From: Nitriliruptoraceae bacterium
GTDB lineage: Bacteria; Actinomycetota; Nitriliruptoria; Nitriliruptorales; Nitriliruptoraceae
Length of the DNA: 5,724 nt
NCBI GenBank assembly: GCA_007121975.1
Contig: SKJO01000358.1
Coordinates: 1 to 5,724 of the forward strand
Direction: 5' to 3'
Part shown: in pieces, positions 1 to 5,261 of the stretch
Layout of the letters: each line of letters starts with the position of its first letter
Position numbering within the stretch: the first letter of the stretch is position 1
Notes under the pieces: generated by a model
The model's database searches: none
Seen by the model: the letters and a program-made list of their open reading frames with translations, nothing else
What the model was told of the DNA's origin: nothing
Made by a program: the position numbers and the translations under genes

Positions 1-206
1 CCGAGCCGACCGGTGCTGCGCGCGTAGGCCCCGGCCATGTGCAGCGCCGAGGATTCGTGGCGGGGGCTGTGCAGCGTCAGCCCGTGGCGGGGCAGCGCCC
101 GGTACAGCCCGACGTAGGTGCCGTCGACGATGCCGAACACGTCGTGCACGCCGGCCGCCGCCAGGGTCCGGGCGATCAGCTCGCCCCCCGAGAAGGTCTC
201 CGCCAT
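1..206 (-). CDS. Thiamine-diphosphate-dependent enzyme, N-terminal part (acetolactate-synthase-like), truncated by window edge
   Basis: Reading the minus strand from the ATG at 206 gives 68 complete codons that run off the left edge. The translation matches the N-terminal pyrimidine-binding domain of ThDP enzymes (acetolactate synthase, benzoylformate decarboxylase and relatives): GGELIARTLAAAGVHDVFGI at residues 7-26, then a tail with RHESSALHMAGAYARSTGR at 49-67. Glu51 in RHES sits where this family has the conserved glutamate that activates the cofactor. The loop that usually reads GIPGG is GIVDGT here, so it is probably not a housekeeping IlvB. The substrate cannot be named from this fragment. 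The start is supported by a GGGAG ribosome-binding site at 213-217, 6 nt upstream. The gene is transcribed divergently from the histidine kinase. Seen: the motifs. Inferred: the function. Confidence 0.85.
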   Translation of the reverse strand, partial: MAETFSGGELIARTLAAAGVHDVFGIVDGTYVGLYRALPRHGLTLHSPRHESSALHMAGAYARSTGRL

Positions 207-212
207 CACCGG

Positions 213-217
213 CTCCC
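213..217 (-). promoter_or_regulatory. Ribosome-binding site of the ThDP enzyme gene
   Basis: On the minus strand this reads GGGAG, 6 nt before the ATG at 206. It fixes the start of the ThDP enzyme fragment. Confidence 0.6.
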
Positions 218-341
218 GTCCGGGTGCCCGCCGCCCGGACACCGCCTACCTCGAACTCCCGACCGCAACCCTATGCGACCGGCGTGCCACCCGCGCTGCT
301 CCCGATCGGCACCTTCGTGCTGCCACCACGTCTACGCTCTG

Positions 342-368
342 GCCTGCCGCAGCCTGCCGCAGCCTGCA
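342..368. repeat. 10-bp tandem repeat, about 2.7 copies, in the leader of the kinase gene
   Basis: The unit GCCTGCCGCA occurs at 342-351 and 352-361, followed by a partial GCCTGCA at 362-368. It lies between the divergent ThDP and kinase genes, just upstream of the chosen kinase start. It may be a replication-slippage repeat in a GC-rich leader. No function is evident. Confidence 0.6.
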
Positions 369-390
369 CCACCCGACCCCGGATGCGACC

Positions 391-2091
391 GTGACCTCGA
401 GCCGCCTGCTGGTCGCCGCCGTGGTGGCCGGCACCGTGCTGGCCACGCTGGTCGCCGCCGCCACCTTCACCCTCGCGCAGCGCGACAGCCGCGCGCAGCA
501 GCTCGAACTGGTCGCCGACTCGGCGGCCAGCGACTTCCAGACCCAGTTGTCCCGCATCAGCGACCTCGGCACCGACCTCGCGGTCGTGCTGGGACGCGGC
601 GACCGACTCGACCATCGGCAGTACGCCGAGGTGCTCGACGAGCTGCAGGTCGGGGTGCGGTTCCCGAACCTGACCGGCGTGAGTCTCATCGAGTACGTGT
701 CCCGCGACGAGCTCGAACCCTGGGTCGCGCACCGGCAGGCGGAGGGCGACGGCTTCACCCTGCACGGCGACGCCGGCGAGCCGGGACTGCGGGTGATCCG
801 CTACAGCCACCCGCTGCCCCGCAACGCTGCCGCGGTCGGCTTCGACATCACCGGGCAGGTCGAGTCCCGCCAGGCTGCCGATCGTGCGCTTGCCTCCGAC
901 GAACCACAGCTGTCGGGCGCCACCTGGATCGTGCAGCTCGACGCGCAGACCCCCGGCGCGGTGCTGCACGTGCCGCTGAGCGGTCGCGACGGGACGCTCG
1001 GGCTGGTCATCGCCGTCGAGGACCTGCTGGCCGGGCTCGAGCCGCTGCCCGCACCGGTCACGGTCACGGTGCGCGATCCCGACACCTCGGTCTTCTCGCT
1101 GCCGGGCAGCACCGGGGACCTCGATGACCTGCAGCTCGGGATCGCCCCGGCGCCGGTCACCCGGCCGGTGGGGATCGGCGAGCGGCGCTGGGAGCTCGAC
1201 GTGCGCCCGGCAGACGGGTTCGTGACCCCCGTCGAGCGGGCACCCACGGCGATCATCCTGGCCGGCGGTCTGCTGGTGGCGGTGCTCGCCGGGCTGGTGG
1301 TGCGCGGTGCGGCGACGCGGGAGCGGCTGGCCAGCGCGCTCGCCGACGAGCGCACGACCCAGCTCGCCGCCGCCAACGAGCGGCTTGCGGACAGCAACCG
1401 CCGCCTCGCCCAGGCCAACCACTCCCTGGTGCGCGCCGATCGCCACAAGGACGAGTTCCTCGCGGCGGTCTCCCACGAGCTGCGCACCCCCCTGACCGTG
1501 ATCGGCGGCCTGGCGGAGACGCTGCGGCGACTGCCCGCGCAGACGGCTCCGCCCCAGCTGCTCGACCCGCTCGACCGCAACGTCGCGCGGCTCGACCAAC
1601 TGCTCGAGGACCTGCTCACGCTGGCCGGGCTCGACGCGGGCCGGGTGCTGCCGCGCCCCGAGCCGGTCCCGCTGGTCGAGGCCCTTGCCACGCTGGTGAC
1701 CGACCTGGGGACCCTGGCCCCCGAGCCGCTCGAGCTGCCCGCCCACCGCGAGGTGGCGGTGCTGGTCGATCGGCGCCACCTCGAACGGATCCTGACCAAC
1801 CTGCTCGTCAACGCCGCCCGCCACGGTCGACCGCCCTATGCGGTGCAGGTCGCATCCCGCGACGAGGAGCCGGTGTCGATCACCGTTCTCGACCACGGAC
1901 CGGGGCTGGCCCCGGGCGAGCAGGCGCGCATCTTCACCCGCTTCGAGCGGGGAGCGCGGGCGGAGCGGGCCACCGGTACGGGCCTCGGACTTGCGATCGT
2001 CGACGAGCTCGCCCGGCTCAACCTCGGCAGGGTGGACTACGAGCGCCGCGATGGGGTCACGGCCTTCGTCGTGCGCCTGCCCCGCGGCTGA
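391..2091 (+). CDS. CHASE-domain membrane sensor histidine kinase
   Basis: Predicted 566-aa transmembrane sensor kinase. Order of parts: transmembrane helix at about residues 5-28; extracytoplasmic region at about 29-283 containing a CHASE-type sensor domain (FPNLTGVSLIEYV from residue 91, then ending near GFDITGQVESRQAA and ATWIVQL); second helix at about 284-306; a coiled-coil linker; HisKA dimerisation domain with H-box SHELRTPL, phospho-acceptor His362; HATPase domain with N-box (Asn470, Asn474 in LTNLLVNAARHG), G1 DHGPGLAP from Asp501, F-box IFTRF at 514-518 and G2 GTGLGLAIV from Gly529. All kinase boxes look intact. CHASE domains sense small extracellular ligands in other proteins; the ligand here is unknown. 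The frame stays open back to an ATG at 118, but the GTG at 391 is preferred because the upstream codons encode low-complexity sequence, overlap the divergent gene and would precede the first membrane helix. No strong ribosome-binding site precedes 391. No response regulator is adjacent, so it is an orphan within this window. Confidence 0.9.
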   Translation: MTSSRLLVAAVVAGTVLATLVAAATFTLAQRDSRAQQLELVADSAASDFQTQLSRISDLGTDLAVVLGRGDRLDHRQYAEVLDELQVGVRFPNLTGVSLIEYVSRDELEPWVAHRQAEGDGFTLHGDAGEPGLRVIRYSHPLPRNAAAVGFDITGQVESRQAADRALASDEPQLSGATWIVQLDAQTPGAVLHVPLSGRDGTLGLVIAVEDLLAGLEPLPAPVTVTVRDPDTSVFSLPGSTGDLDDLQLGIAPAPVTRPVGIGERRWELDVRPADGFVTPVERAPTAIILAGGLLVAVLAGLVVRGAATRERLASALADERTTQLAAANERLADSNRRLAQANHSLVRADRHKDEFLAAVSHELRTPLTVIGGLAETLRRLPAQTAPPQLLDPLDRNVARLDQLLEDLLTLAGLDAGRVLPRPEPVPLVEALATLVTDLGTLAPEPLELPAHREVAVLVDRRHLERILTNLLVNAARHGRPPYAVQVASRDEEPVSITVLDHGPGLAPGEQARIFTRFERGARAERATGTGLGLAIVDELARLNLGRVDYERRDGVTAFVVRLPRG

Positions 2092-2098
2092 GGCCGGC

Positions 2099-2863
2099 TC
2101 AGGTCACCCCGAGGTCACGAAGGGTCACCTCGACGTCCGCGCGGAAGAGCTCCTCGCAGCCCTCGGGCAGCAGCCAGTGGTGGTGGCCGAACACCTCGAG
2201 GCTGACCTGGCCGTGCAGCCGGCCCCAGGACAGCAGCAGGCGCGCGAGCACCGCCGGGGGCAGCTCGGCGGTGACCGGGACCATCGGAGCCAGCGGGCCG
2301 GCCAGCTCCTCGGCGTCCAGGGCGGGGTGCAGGCGCAGCCGCCCCTGGTGCCAGGCCTCGATCAGCGGCTGGGCGAGCGCGCGACCGACGCGGTTCATCG
2401 CCTCGACGGTCGGTCCCCCGGGCGGAGCGTGGTAGCCGGGGATCGGGTCGCCGAACAGCAGCCCGAACACGTTGGGGTGGGCCACCGACCAGGCGCGGTA
2501 GGCCAGCGCCACCGCACGGATGCGCTCGGCGACGTCATCGTCGGGTCCGGCGATGACCGGCACCTCGGGGGTCGCCCCGTCGCCGGCGGTGCGCTCGGCC
2601 GGCGGGGTCCCGAGCGCGGCGAGCAGGTGGTCGGCGAGGTCGTGGTAGCCGTCAGCGATGAGCAGGGTGAGCAGTTGCTCGCGTGAGTCGACGTAGCGGT
2701 ACAGCCCCGCGGGGCTCATGCCCAGGCGGCGCGCAACCGAGCGCAGCGACAGCCCGACCGCGCCACGTTCGCGGACCTCGGCCAGGCTCGCGGCCTTGAG
2801 CTCCTGCAGGGTCTGGGTGCGCAGCCGCTCACGACGTGAGGCGGTGGTCTGCGGGTCGGGCAC
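2099..2863 (-). CDS. TetR/AcrR-family transcriptional repressor with WHG-type C-terminal domain
   Basis: Predicted 254-aa cytoplasmic DNA-binding repressor. The N-terminal TetR domain spans about residues 14-65, with helix-turn-helix LSLRSVARRLGMSPAGLYRYV at about 38-58 followed by REQLLTLL. The C-terminal ligand and dimer domain resembles the WHG (TetR_C_33) type: AYRAWSVAHPNVFGLLFG at 121-138 and the signature WGRLHG at 213-218. The start is the GTG at 2863, which has a GGAG ribosome-binding site 6 nt upstream. The frame extends to 2986, but the extra residues are Cys-rich and non-TetR-like and would place the shared operators inside the gene. It is divergent from the NAD(P)-binding gene at 3013 across 149 bp carrying two palindromes, so it most likely represses that gene and itself. 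Its stop lies 7 bp from the convergent kinase stop. The effector is unknown. Confidence 0.9.
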   Translation of the reverse strand: MPDPQTTASRRERLRTQTLQELKAASLAEVRERGAVGLSLRSVARRLGMSPAGLYRYVDSREQLLTLLIADGYHDLADHLLAALGTPPAERTAGDGATPEVPVIAGPDDDVAERIRAVALAYRAWSVAHPNVFGLLFGDPIPGYHAPPGGPTVEAMNRVGRALAQPLIEAWHQGRLRLHPALDAEELAGPLAPMVPVTAELPPAVLARLLLSWGRLHGQVSLEVFGHHHWLLPEGCEELFRADVEVTLRDLGVT

Positions 2864-2869
2864 GGGGAG

Positions 2870-2873
2870 CTCC
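2870..2873 (-). promoter_or_regulatory. Ribosome-binding site deciding the TetR start
   Basis: On the minus strand this reads GGAG, 6 nt before the GTG at 2863. It supports a start there over the upstream in-frame alternatives at 2896 and 2986, neither of which has a convincing Shine-Dalgarno sequence. Confidence 0.5.
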
Positions 2874-2894
2874 GGCTGAGGTTGCGCTGGGCGC

Positions 2895-2925
2895 ACAGTA
2901 CCACGAATGGGGCTTGCACTGCGAA
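2895..2925 (-). promoter_or_regulatory. Candidate promoter of the TetR gene
   Basis: The minus strand has TACTGT at 2895-2900, fitting the actinobacterial -10 pattern TANNNT, with TTCGCA at 2920-2925 as a possible -35 (four of six bases of TTGACA). The 19-bp spacing is longer than ideal. It would place transcription start near 2888, giving a leader of about 25 nt. The -35 overlaps the first palindromic site, consistent with autorepression. The assignment is inferred from pattern only. Confidence 0.35.
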
Positions 2926-2942
2926 CACTGTTCACGTAAAAA
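2914..2942 (+). promoter_or_regulatory. Candidate promoter of the NAD(P)-binding protein gene
   Basis: TTGCAC at 2914-2919 (five of six bases of TTGACA) is followed after 17 bp by TAAAAA at 2937-2942, a partial -10 match. The first palindromic site lies between the two elements, the usual place for a TetR operator that blocks RNA polymerase. The poor -10 makes this tentative. Confidence 0.35.
2921..2935. promoter_or_regulatory. Palindromic operator site 1 (GAAC-N3-GTTC)
   Basis: GCGAACACTGTTCAC has the perfect core GAAC-ACT-GTTC at 2923-2933. It lies in the divergent region between the repressor and the NAD(P)-binding gene and overlaps the -35/spacer of both candidate promoters. The sequence is a near-identical reverse complement of site 2 at 2956-2970, differing only in the 3-nt centre. 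TetR proteins bind such short dyads as dimers; assigning it to the adjacent TetR protein is inference. Confidence 0.7.
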
Positions 2943-2947
2943 CAGTG
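2926..2947. repeat. Inverted repeat CACTGTT / AACAGTG overlapping operator 1
   Basis: CACTGTT at 2926-2932 and AACAGTG at 2941-2947 are exact reverse complements separated by 8 nt. The arms overlap site 1 and extend into the AT-rich spacer. It could be an additional dyad for regulator contacts or a weak hairpin. There is no T-tract, so it is not a terminator. Confidence 0.5.
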
Positions 2948-2955
2948 ATAGCAGA

Positions 2956-2970
2956 GTGAACAACGTTCGC
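2956..2970. promoter_or_regulatory. Palindromic operator site 2 (GAAC-N3-GTTC), mirror of site 1
   Basis: GTGAACAACGTTCGC has core GAAC-AAC-GTTC at 2958-2968. Its reverse complement is GCGAACGTTGTTCAC, matching site 1 outside the 3-nt centre. The two centres are 35 bp apart. The site lies just downstream of the candidate plus-strand -10, where bound repressor could block initiation of the NAD(P)-binding gene. Confidence 0.7.
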
Positions 2971-3000
2971 ACAACGCGATCCCCACGCGACGAACCCACC

Positions 3001-3005
3001 AGGAG
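3001..3005 (+). promoter_or_regulatory. Ribosome-binding site of the NAD(P)-binding protein gene
   Basis: AGGAG, 7 nt before the ATG at 3013, is the strongest Shine-Dalgarno match seen here. It fixes that start against the in-frame upstream extension to 2836, which would run through the operators and into the TetR gene. Confidence 0.75.
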
Positions 3006-3012
3006 CCCCACC

Positions 3013-3966
3013 ATGCAGATCACCGTGCTCGGCGCCACCGGCGGCACCGGCCGCGCCATCGTCACCGAGCTGGCTGCCCGCGGCCACACCGTCACCGCCG
3101 CGAGCCGCTCGGTCGACGCCTCCGACCTGCCCGACGGCGTGCGCGCCCGACCCACCGACCTGCTCGACGCGGACTCGGCGCGGCGGGCCTGCGAGGGCGC
3201 CGAGGTGGTCGTCATGGCCGCCGCGGTCCCCTACTCGCGGTGGGCCACCGACCTGATCACGATGGTCGACGCCGCGATCGACGCCGCGGCCGACGCCGGC
3301 GCGCGGCTGGTGATGGTCGACAACCTGTATGCCTACGGGGCGCCCGACGGTCCCATCAGCGAGGCGAGCCCGGAGGCGGCCACGACCCGCAAGGGCCGGC
3401 TGCGCGCCGAGCTCGGCCGCCGGCTGCTCGCCGCCCACCAGGCGGGGCGGGTCCGGGTCGCCATCGGGCGGTTCAGCGACTACTACGGCCCCGGCGGTGC
3501 CAACAGCCTGGTCGCCGCCCTGGCCGTGGACCGTGCCGTGGCCGGCAAGGCCCCCCGTGTCTACCTCGACGGCGAGATGCCCCACACCTTCGCCTACCTG
3601 CCCGACGTCGCGCGTGCGTTCGCAACCCTCATCGAGCACCCCGAGGCCGACGGGCGGGTGTGGGTGCTGCCCGCCGCGCCGGCGATCACCCAGCGTGAGC
3701 TGTTCACCGCGATCGCCGACGCGGCCGGCGTCGACGGCAGGCTCGGCCGGATCGGCCCGGCGATGCTGGCGCTCGCGGGGCTGTTCAACCGCGAGCTGCG
3801 CGAGGCGCGTGAGCTCACCGAGCAGTTCGAGCGGCCCTATGTCACCGATGCCTCGGCGTTCGAGGCGGCCTTCGGGGCCTTCACCCCGACCCCGCACGTG
3901 CAGGCCGTGGCCCAGACCGTGGCCGTGGCCCGCCGCGCGGTCACTGCTGGGGCAGGTAGCGCTTGA
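3013..3966 (+). CDS. NAD(P)-binding Rossmann protein, atypical extended SDR / NAD-dependent epimerase-dehydratase-like
   Basis: Predicted 317-aa soluble protein. It opens with a beta-strand and dinucleotide-binding loop, ITVLGATGGTGRAI at residues 3-16, followed by an acidic strand-end (DLLDAD at 49-54) and VVVMAAAVPYSRW at 65-77. Later motifs are MVDNLYAYGAP (101-111), IGRFSDYYGPGG (151-162) and HTFAYLPDVARAF (191-203), in the order of NAD-dependent epimerase/dehydratase-like proteins. The length is normal for that group. The usual catalytic YxxxK is not obvious: the equivalent stretch, TTRKGRLRAE at 124-133, appears to carry Thr125 and Arg129 instead. It may therefore act by a different chemistry or as a cofactor-binding sensor. 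It is divergent from a TetR repressor with paired operators between them, so expression is probably induced by that repressor's ligand. The last 26 bp overlap the convergent acyl-CoA dehydrogenase gene. The substrate is unknown. Confidence 0.88.
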   Translation: MQITVLGATGGTGRAIVTELAARGHTVTAASRSVDASDLPDGVRARPTDLLDADSARRACEGAEVVVMAAAVPYSRWATDLITMVDAAIDAAADAGARLVMVDNLYAYGAPDGPISEASPEAATTRKGRLRAELGRRLLAAHQAGRVRVAIGRFSDYYGPGGANSLVAALAVDRAVAGKAPRVYLDGEMPHTFAYLPDVARAFATLIEHPEADGRVWVLPAAPAITQRELFTAIADAAGVDGRLGRIGPAMLALAGLFNRELREARELTEQFERPYVTDASAFEAAFGAFTPTPHVQAVAQTVAVARRAVTAGAGSA

Positions 3967-5158
3967 TCTCGCGCCGGGCCAGCGCCATCTCGTGGACCTC
4001 GTCGGGACCATCCGCCATCCGAAGGGTGCGGGCATGCGCCCACATCAGCGCCAGGGGCGTGTCGTTGGTGAAGCCCGCCCCGCCGTAGGTCTGGATCGCC
4101 TTGTCCAGCACCCACTCGGCCATCGAGGGCGCCACGATCTTGATCGCGGCGATCTCCATGCGGGCACCCTTGTTGCCCACGGTGTCCATCAGGTGCGCGG
4201 TCTTGAGGGTGAGCAGCCGGGCCTGCTCGATGCGCACCCGCGCCTGGGCCAGCCAGTGGTGGAACACCCCCTGCCGGGCGATGGGCTTACCGAAGGGCTC
4301 ACGCACCATCGATCGCTGCACCATCAGGTCGAACCCGCGCTCGGCCATCCCGATCAGGCGCATGCAGTGGTGGATGCGGCCCGGCCCGAGCCGCTGCTGG
4401 GCGATCATGAACCCGTCGCCCTCCCCGGCGAGCAGGTTGCCGGCCGGCACCCGCACGTCGACGAACTCCACCTCGGGGTGCCCGCCGTGCCCGTCGTAGT
4501 GGCCGAACACCGGCAGGTCGCGCACGATGCGCACCCCGGGGGTGTCCATCGGCACCAGGATCATCGACTGCTGGTGGTAGGGATCGTTGTCGGGGTTGCT
4601 CACCCCCATGAAGATGCCGATCTCGCACCGCGCCGACGATGCGCCCGACGACCACCACTTGCGGCCGTTGATGACGTACTCGTCACCGTCTCGCTCGATG
4701 CGTGCGCCGATGTTGCGCGCATCCGAGGAGGCGACATCGGGCTCGGTCATGAAGAACGCCGAGCGGATCTCCCCCTCGAGCAGCGGGTGCAGCCAACGCT
4801 GCTGCTGCTCGGGCGTGCCGAACAGGTGCAGCACCTCCATGTTGCCGGTGTCGGGCGCCGCACAGTTGGTCGCCACCGGCGCGATCAGCGGTGAACGCCC
4901 GGTGATCTCGGCCAGGTAGGCGTAGTCGAGGTTGCTCAACCCCGCGCCGTGCTCCTCATCGGGCAGGAACAGGTTCCACAGCCCGCGGCGGCGGGCCTCG
5001 GCCTTGAGCTCCTCGATCACCGGCGGGTGGAAGTGACGGTCACCGGAGGCGTCGATCTCGGCGTGGAACCGGGCCTCGTTCGGATACACCCAGGCGTCCA
5101 TGAAGTCGAGCAGCTCCGCCTGCAGCTGCTGGCCACGTTCGCTGAGACGCAGATCCAC
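3941..5158 (-). CDS. Acyl-CoA dehydrogenase, ACAD10/11 (FadE2-like) group
   Basis: Predicted 405-aa FAD-dependent flavoenzyme, the normal length for the family. It oxidises an acyl-CoA thioester to the 2-enoyl-CoA and passes electrons to an electron-transfer flavoprotein. Landmarks: N-terminal helical domain (to about 130), flavin/substrate motif FFMTEPDVASSDA (135-147), INGRKWWSSGA (163-173), beta-domain FVDVRVPAGNLL (232-243), RLGPGRIHHCMRLIG (256-270), REPFGKPIARQG (286-297) and C-terminal QTYGGAGFTNDTPL (356-369). This order is typical of ACAD10/11-like proteins. The catalytic base that is Glu in IYEGT of MCAD-type enzymes is probably Asp383 in ADGPDEVHE. The start is the GTG at 5158, with GGGAG 8 nt upstream. 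The frame is open to 5389 but the extra codons are arginine/proline-rich and not family-like. The gene is monocistronic or the distal member of a minus-strand set with the two genes to its right. Its tail overlaps the convergent gene. Confidence 0.93.
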   Translation of the reverse strand: MDLRLSERGQQLQAELLDFMDAWVYPNEARFHAEIDASGDRHFHPPVIEELKAEARRRGLWNLFLPDEEHGAGLSNLDYAYLAEITGRSPLIAPVATNCAAPDTGNMEVLHLFGTPEQQQRWLHPLLEGEIRSAFFMTEPDVASSDARNIGARIERDGDEYVINGRKWWSSGASSARCEIGIFMGVSNPDNDPYHQQSMILVPMDTPGVRIVRDLPVFGHYDGHGGHPEVEFVDVRVPAGNLLAGEGDGFMIAQQRLGPGRIHHCMRLIGMAERGFDLMVQRSMVREPFGKPIARQGVFHHWLAQARVRIEQARLLTLKTAHLMDTVGNKGARMEIAAIKIVAPSMAEWVLDKAIQTYGGAGFTNDTPLALMWAHARTLRMADGPDEVHEMALARREIKRYLPQQ

Positions 5159-5166
5159 CGCTGTTG

Positions 5167-5171
5167 CTCCC
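5167..5171 (-). promoter_or_regulatory. Ribosome-binding site deciding the acyl-CoA dehydrogenase start
   Basis: On the minus strand this reads GGGAG, 8 nt before the GTG at 5158. It supports the short form that begins MDLRLSERG, matching the usual family N-terminus. Confidence 0.55.
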
Positions 5172-5207
5172 GGTTCGAGGACGTGACGCGTCGGGCGCCG
5201 GGTGGCC

Positions 5208-5238
5208 ACGCTAGGAGCAGGCGACCCGTCGACGCCAA
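5208..5238 (-). promoter_or_regulatory. Candidate promoter of the acyl-CoA dehydrogenase gene
   Basis: The minus strand carries TTGGCG at 5233-5238 and TAGCGT at 5208-5213, with 19 bp between. TAGCGT fits the actinobacterial -10 pattern TANNNT. Transcription would start about 43 nt before the GTG. The spacing is not ideal and such patterns occur by chance in GC-rich DNA. Confidence 0.35.
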
Positions 5239-5261
5239 CTCGAGGCACTCCGACCCGGCAG

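Noticed and set aside
118..390. N-terminal extension of the kinase to the ATG at 118
   Set aside because: It overlaps the divergent ThDP gene by 89 bp, has no family-like sequence and would place 91 unstructured residues before the first membrane helix.
39..1127. 362-aa plus-strand open frame overlapping the left edge and the kinase
   Set aside because: The product is low-complexity Arg/Ala/Pro-rich and lies out of frame with two well-supported genes.
271..1896. 541-aa minus-strand open frame antisense to the histidine kinase
   Set aside because: It is a shadow of the kinase gene caused by high third-position GC. Its product is Arg/Gly/Gln-rich without any domain, while the plus strand shows every kinase motif.
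1838..2686. 282-aa plus-strand open frame crossing the kinase end and the TetR gene
   Set aside because: It is a shadow frame with no domain, overlapping two strongly supported genes.
2864..2986. N-terminal extension of the TetR protein to 2986
   Set aside because: The added residues are Cys-rich and unlike TetR N-termini, would cover both palindromic sites, and a ribosome-binding site supports the start at 2863.
3329..4894. 521-aa plus-strand open frame spanning the SDR-like and acyl-CoA dehydrogenase genes
   Set aside because: It is an out-of-frame shadow with Pro/Ser/Arg/His-rich composition. Both underlying genes have clear family motifs in other frames.
5181..5236. Possible hairpin in the gap between the small gene and the acyl-CoA dehydrogenase (GCGTCG ... 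CGACGC)
   Set aside because: The arms are short and far apart and there is no T-tract, so this is not a credible terminator in DNA this GC-rich.
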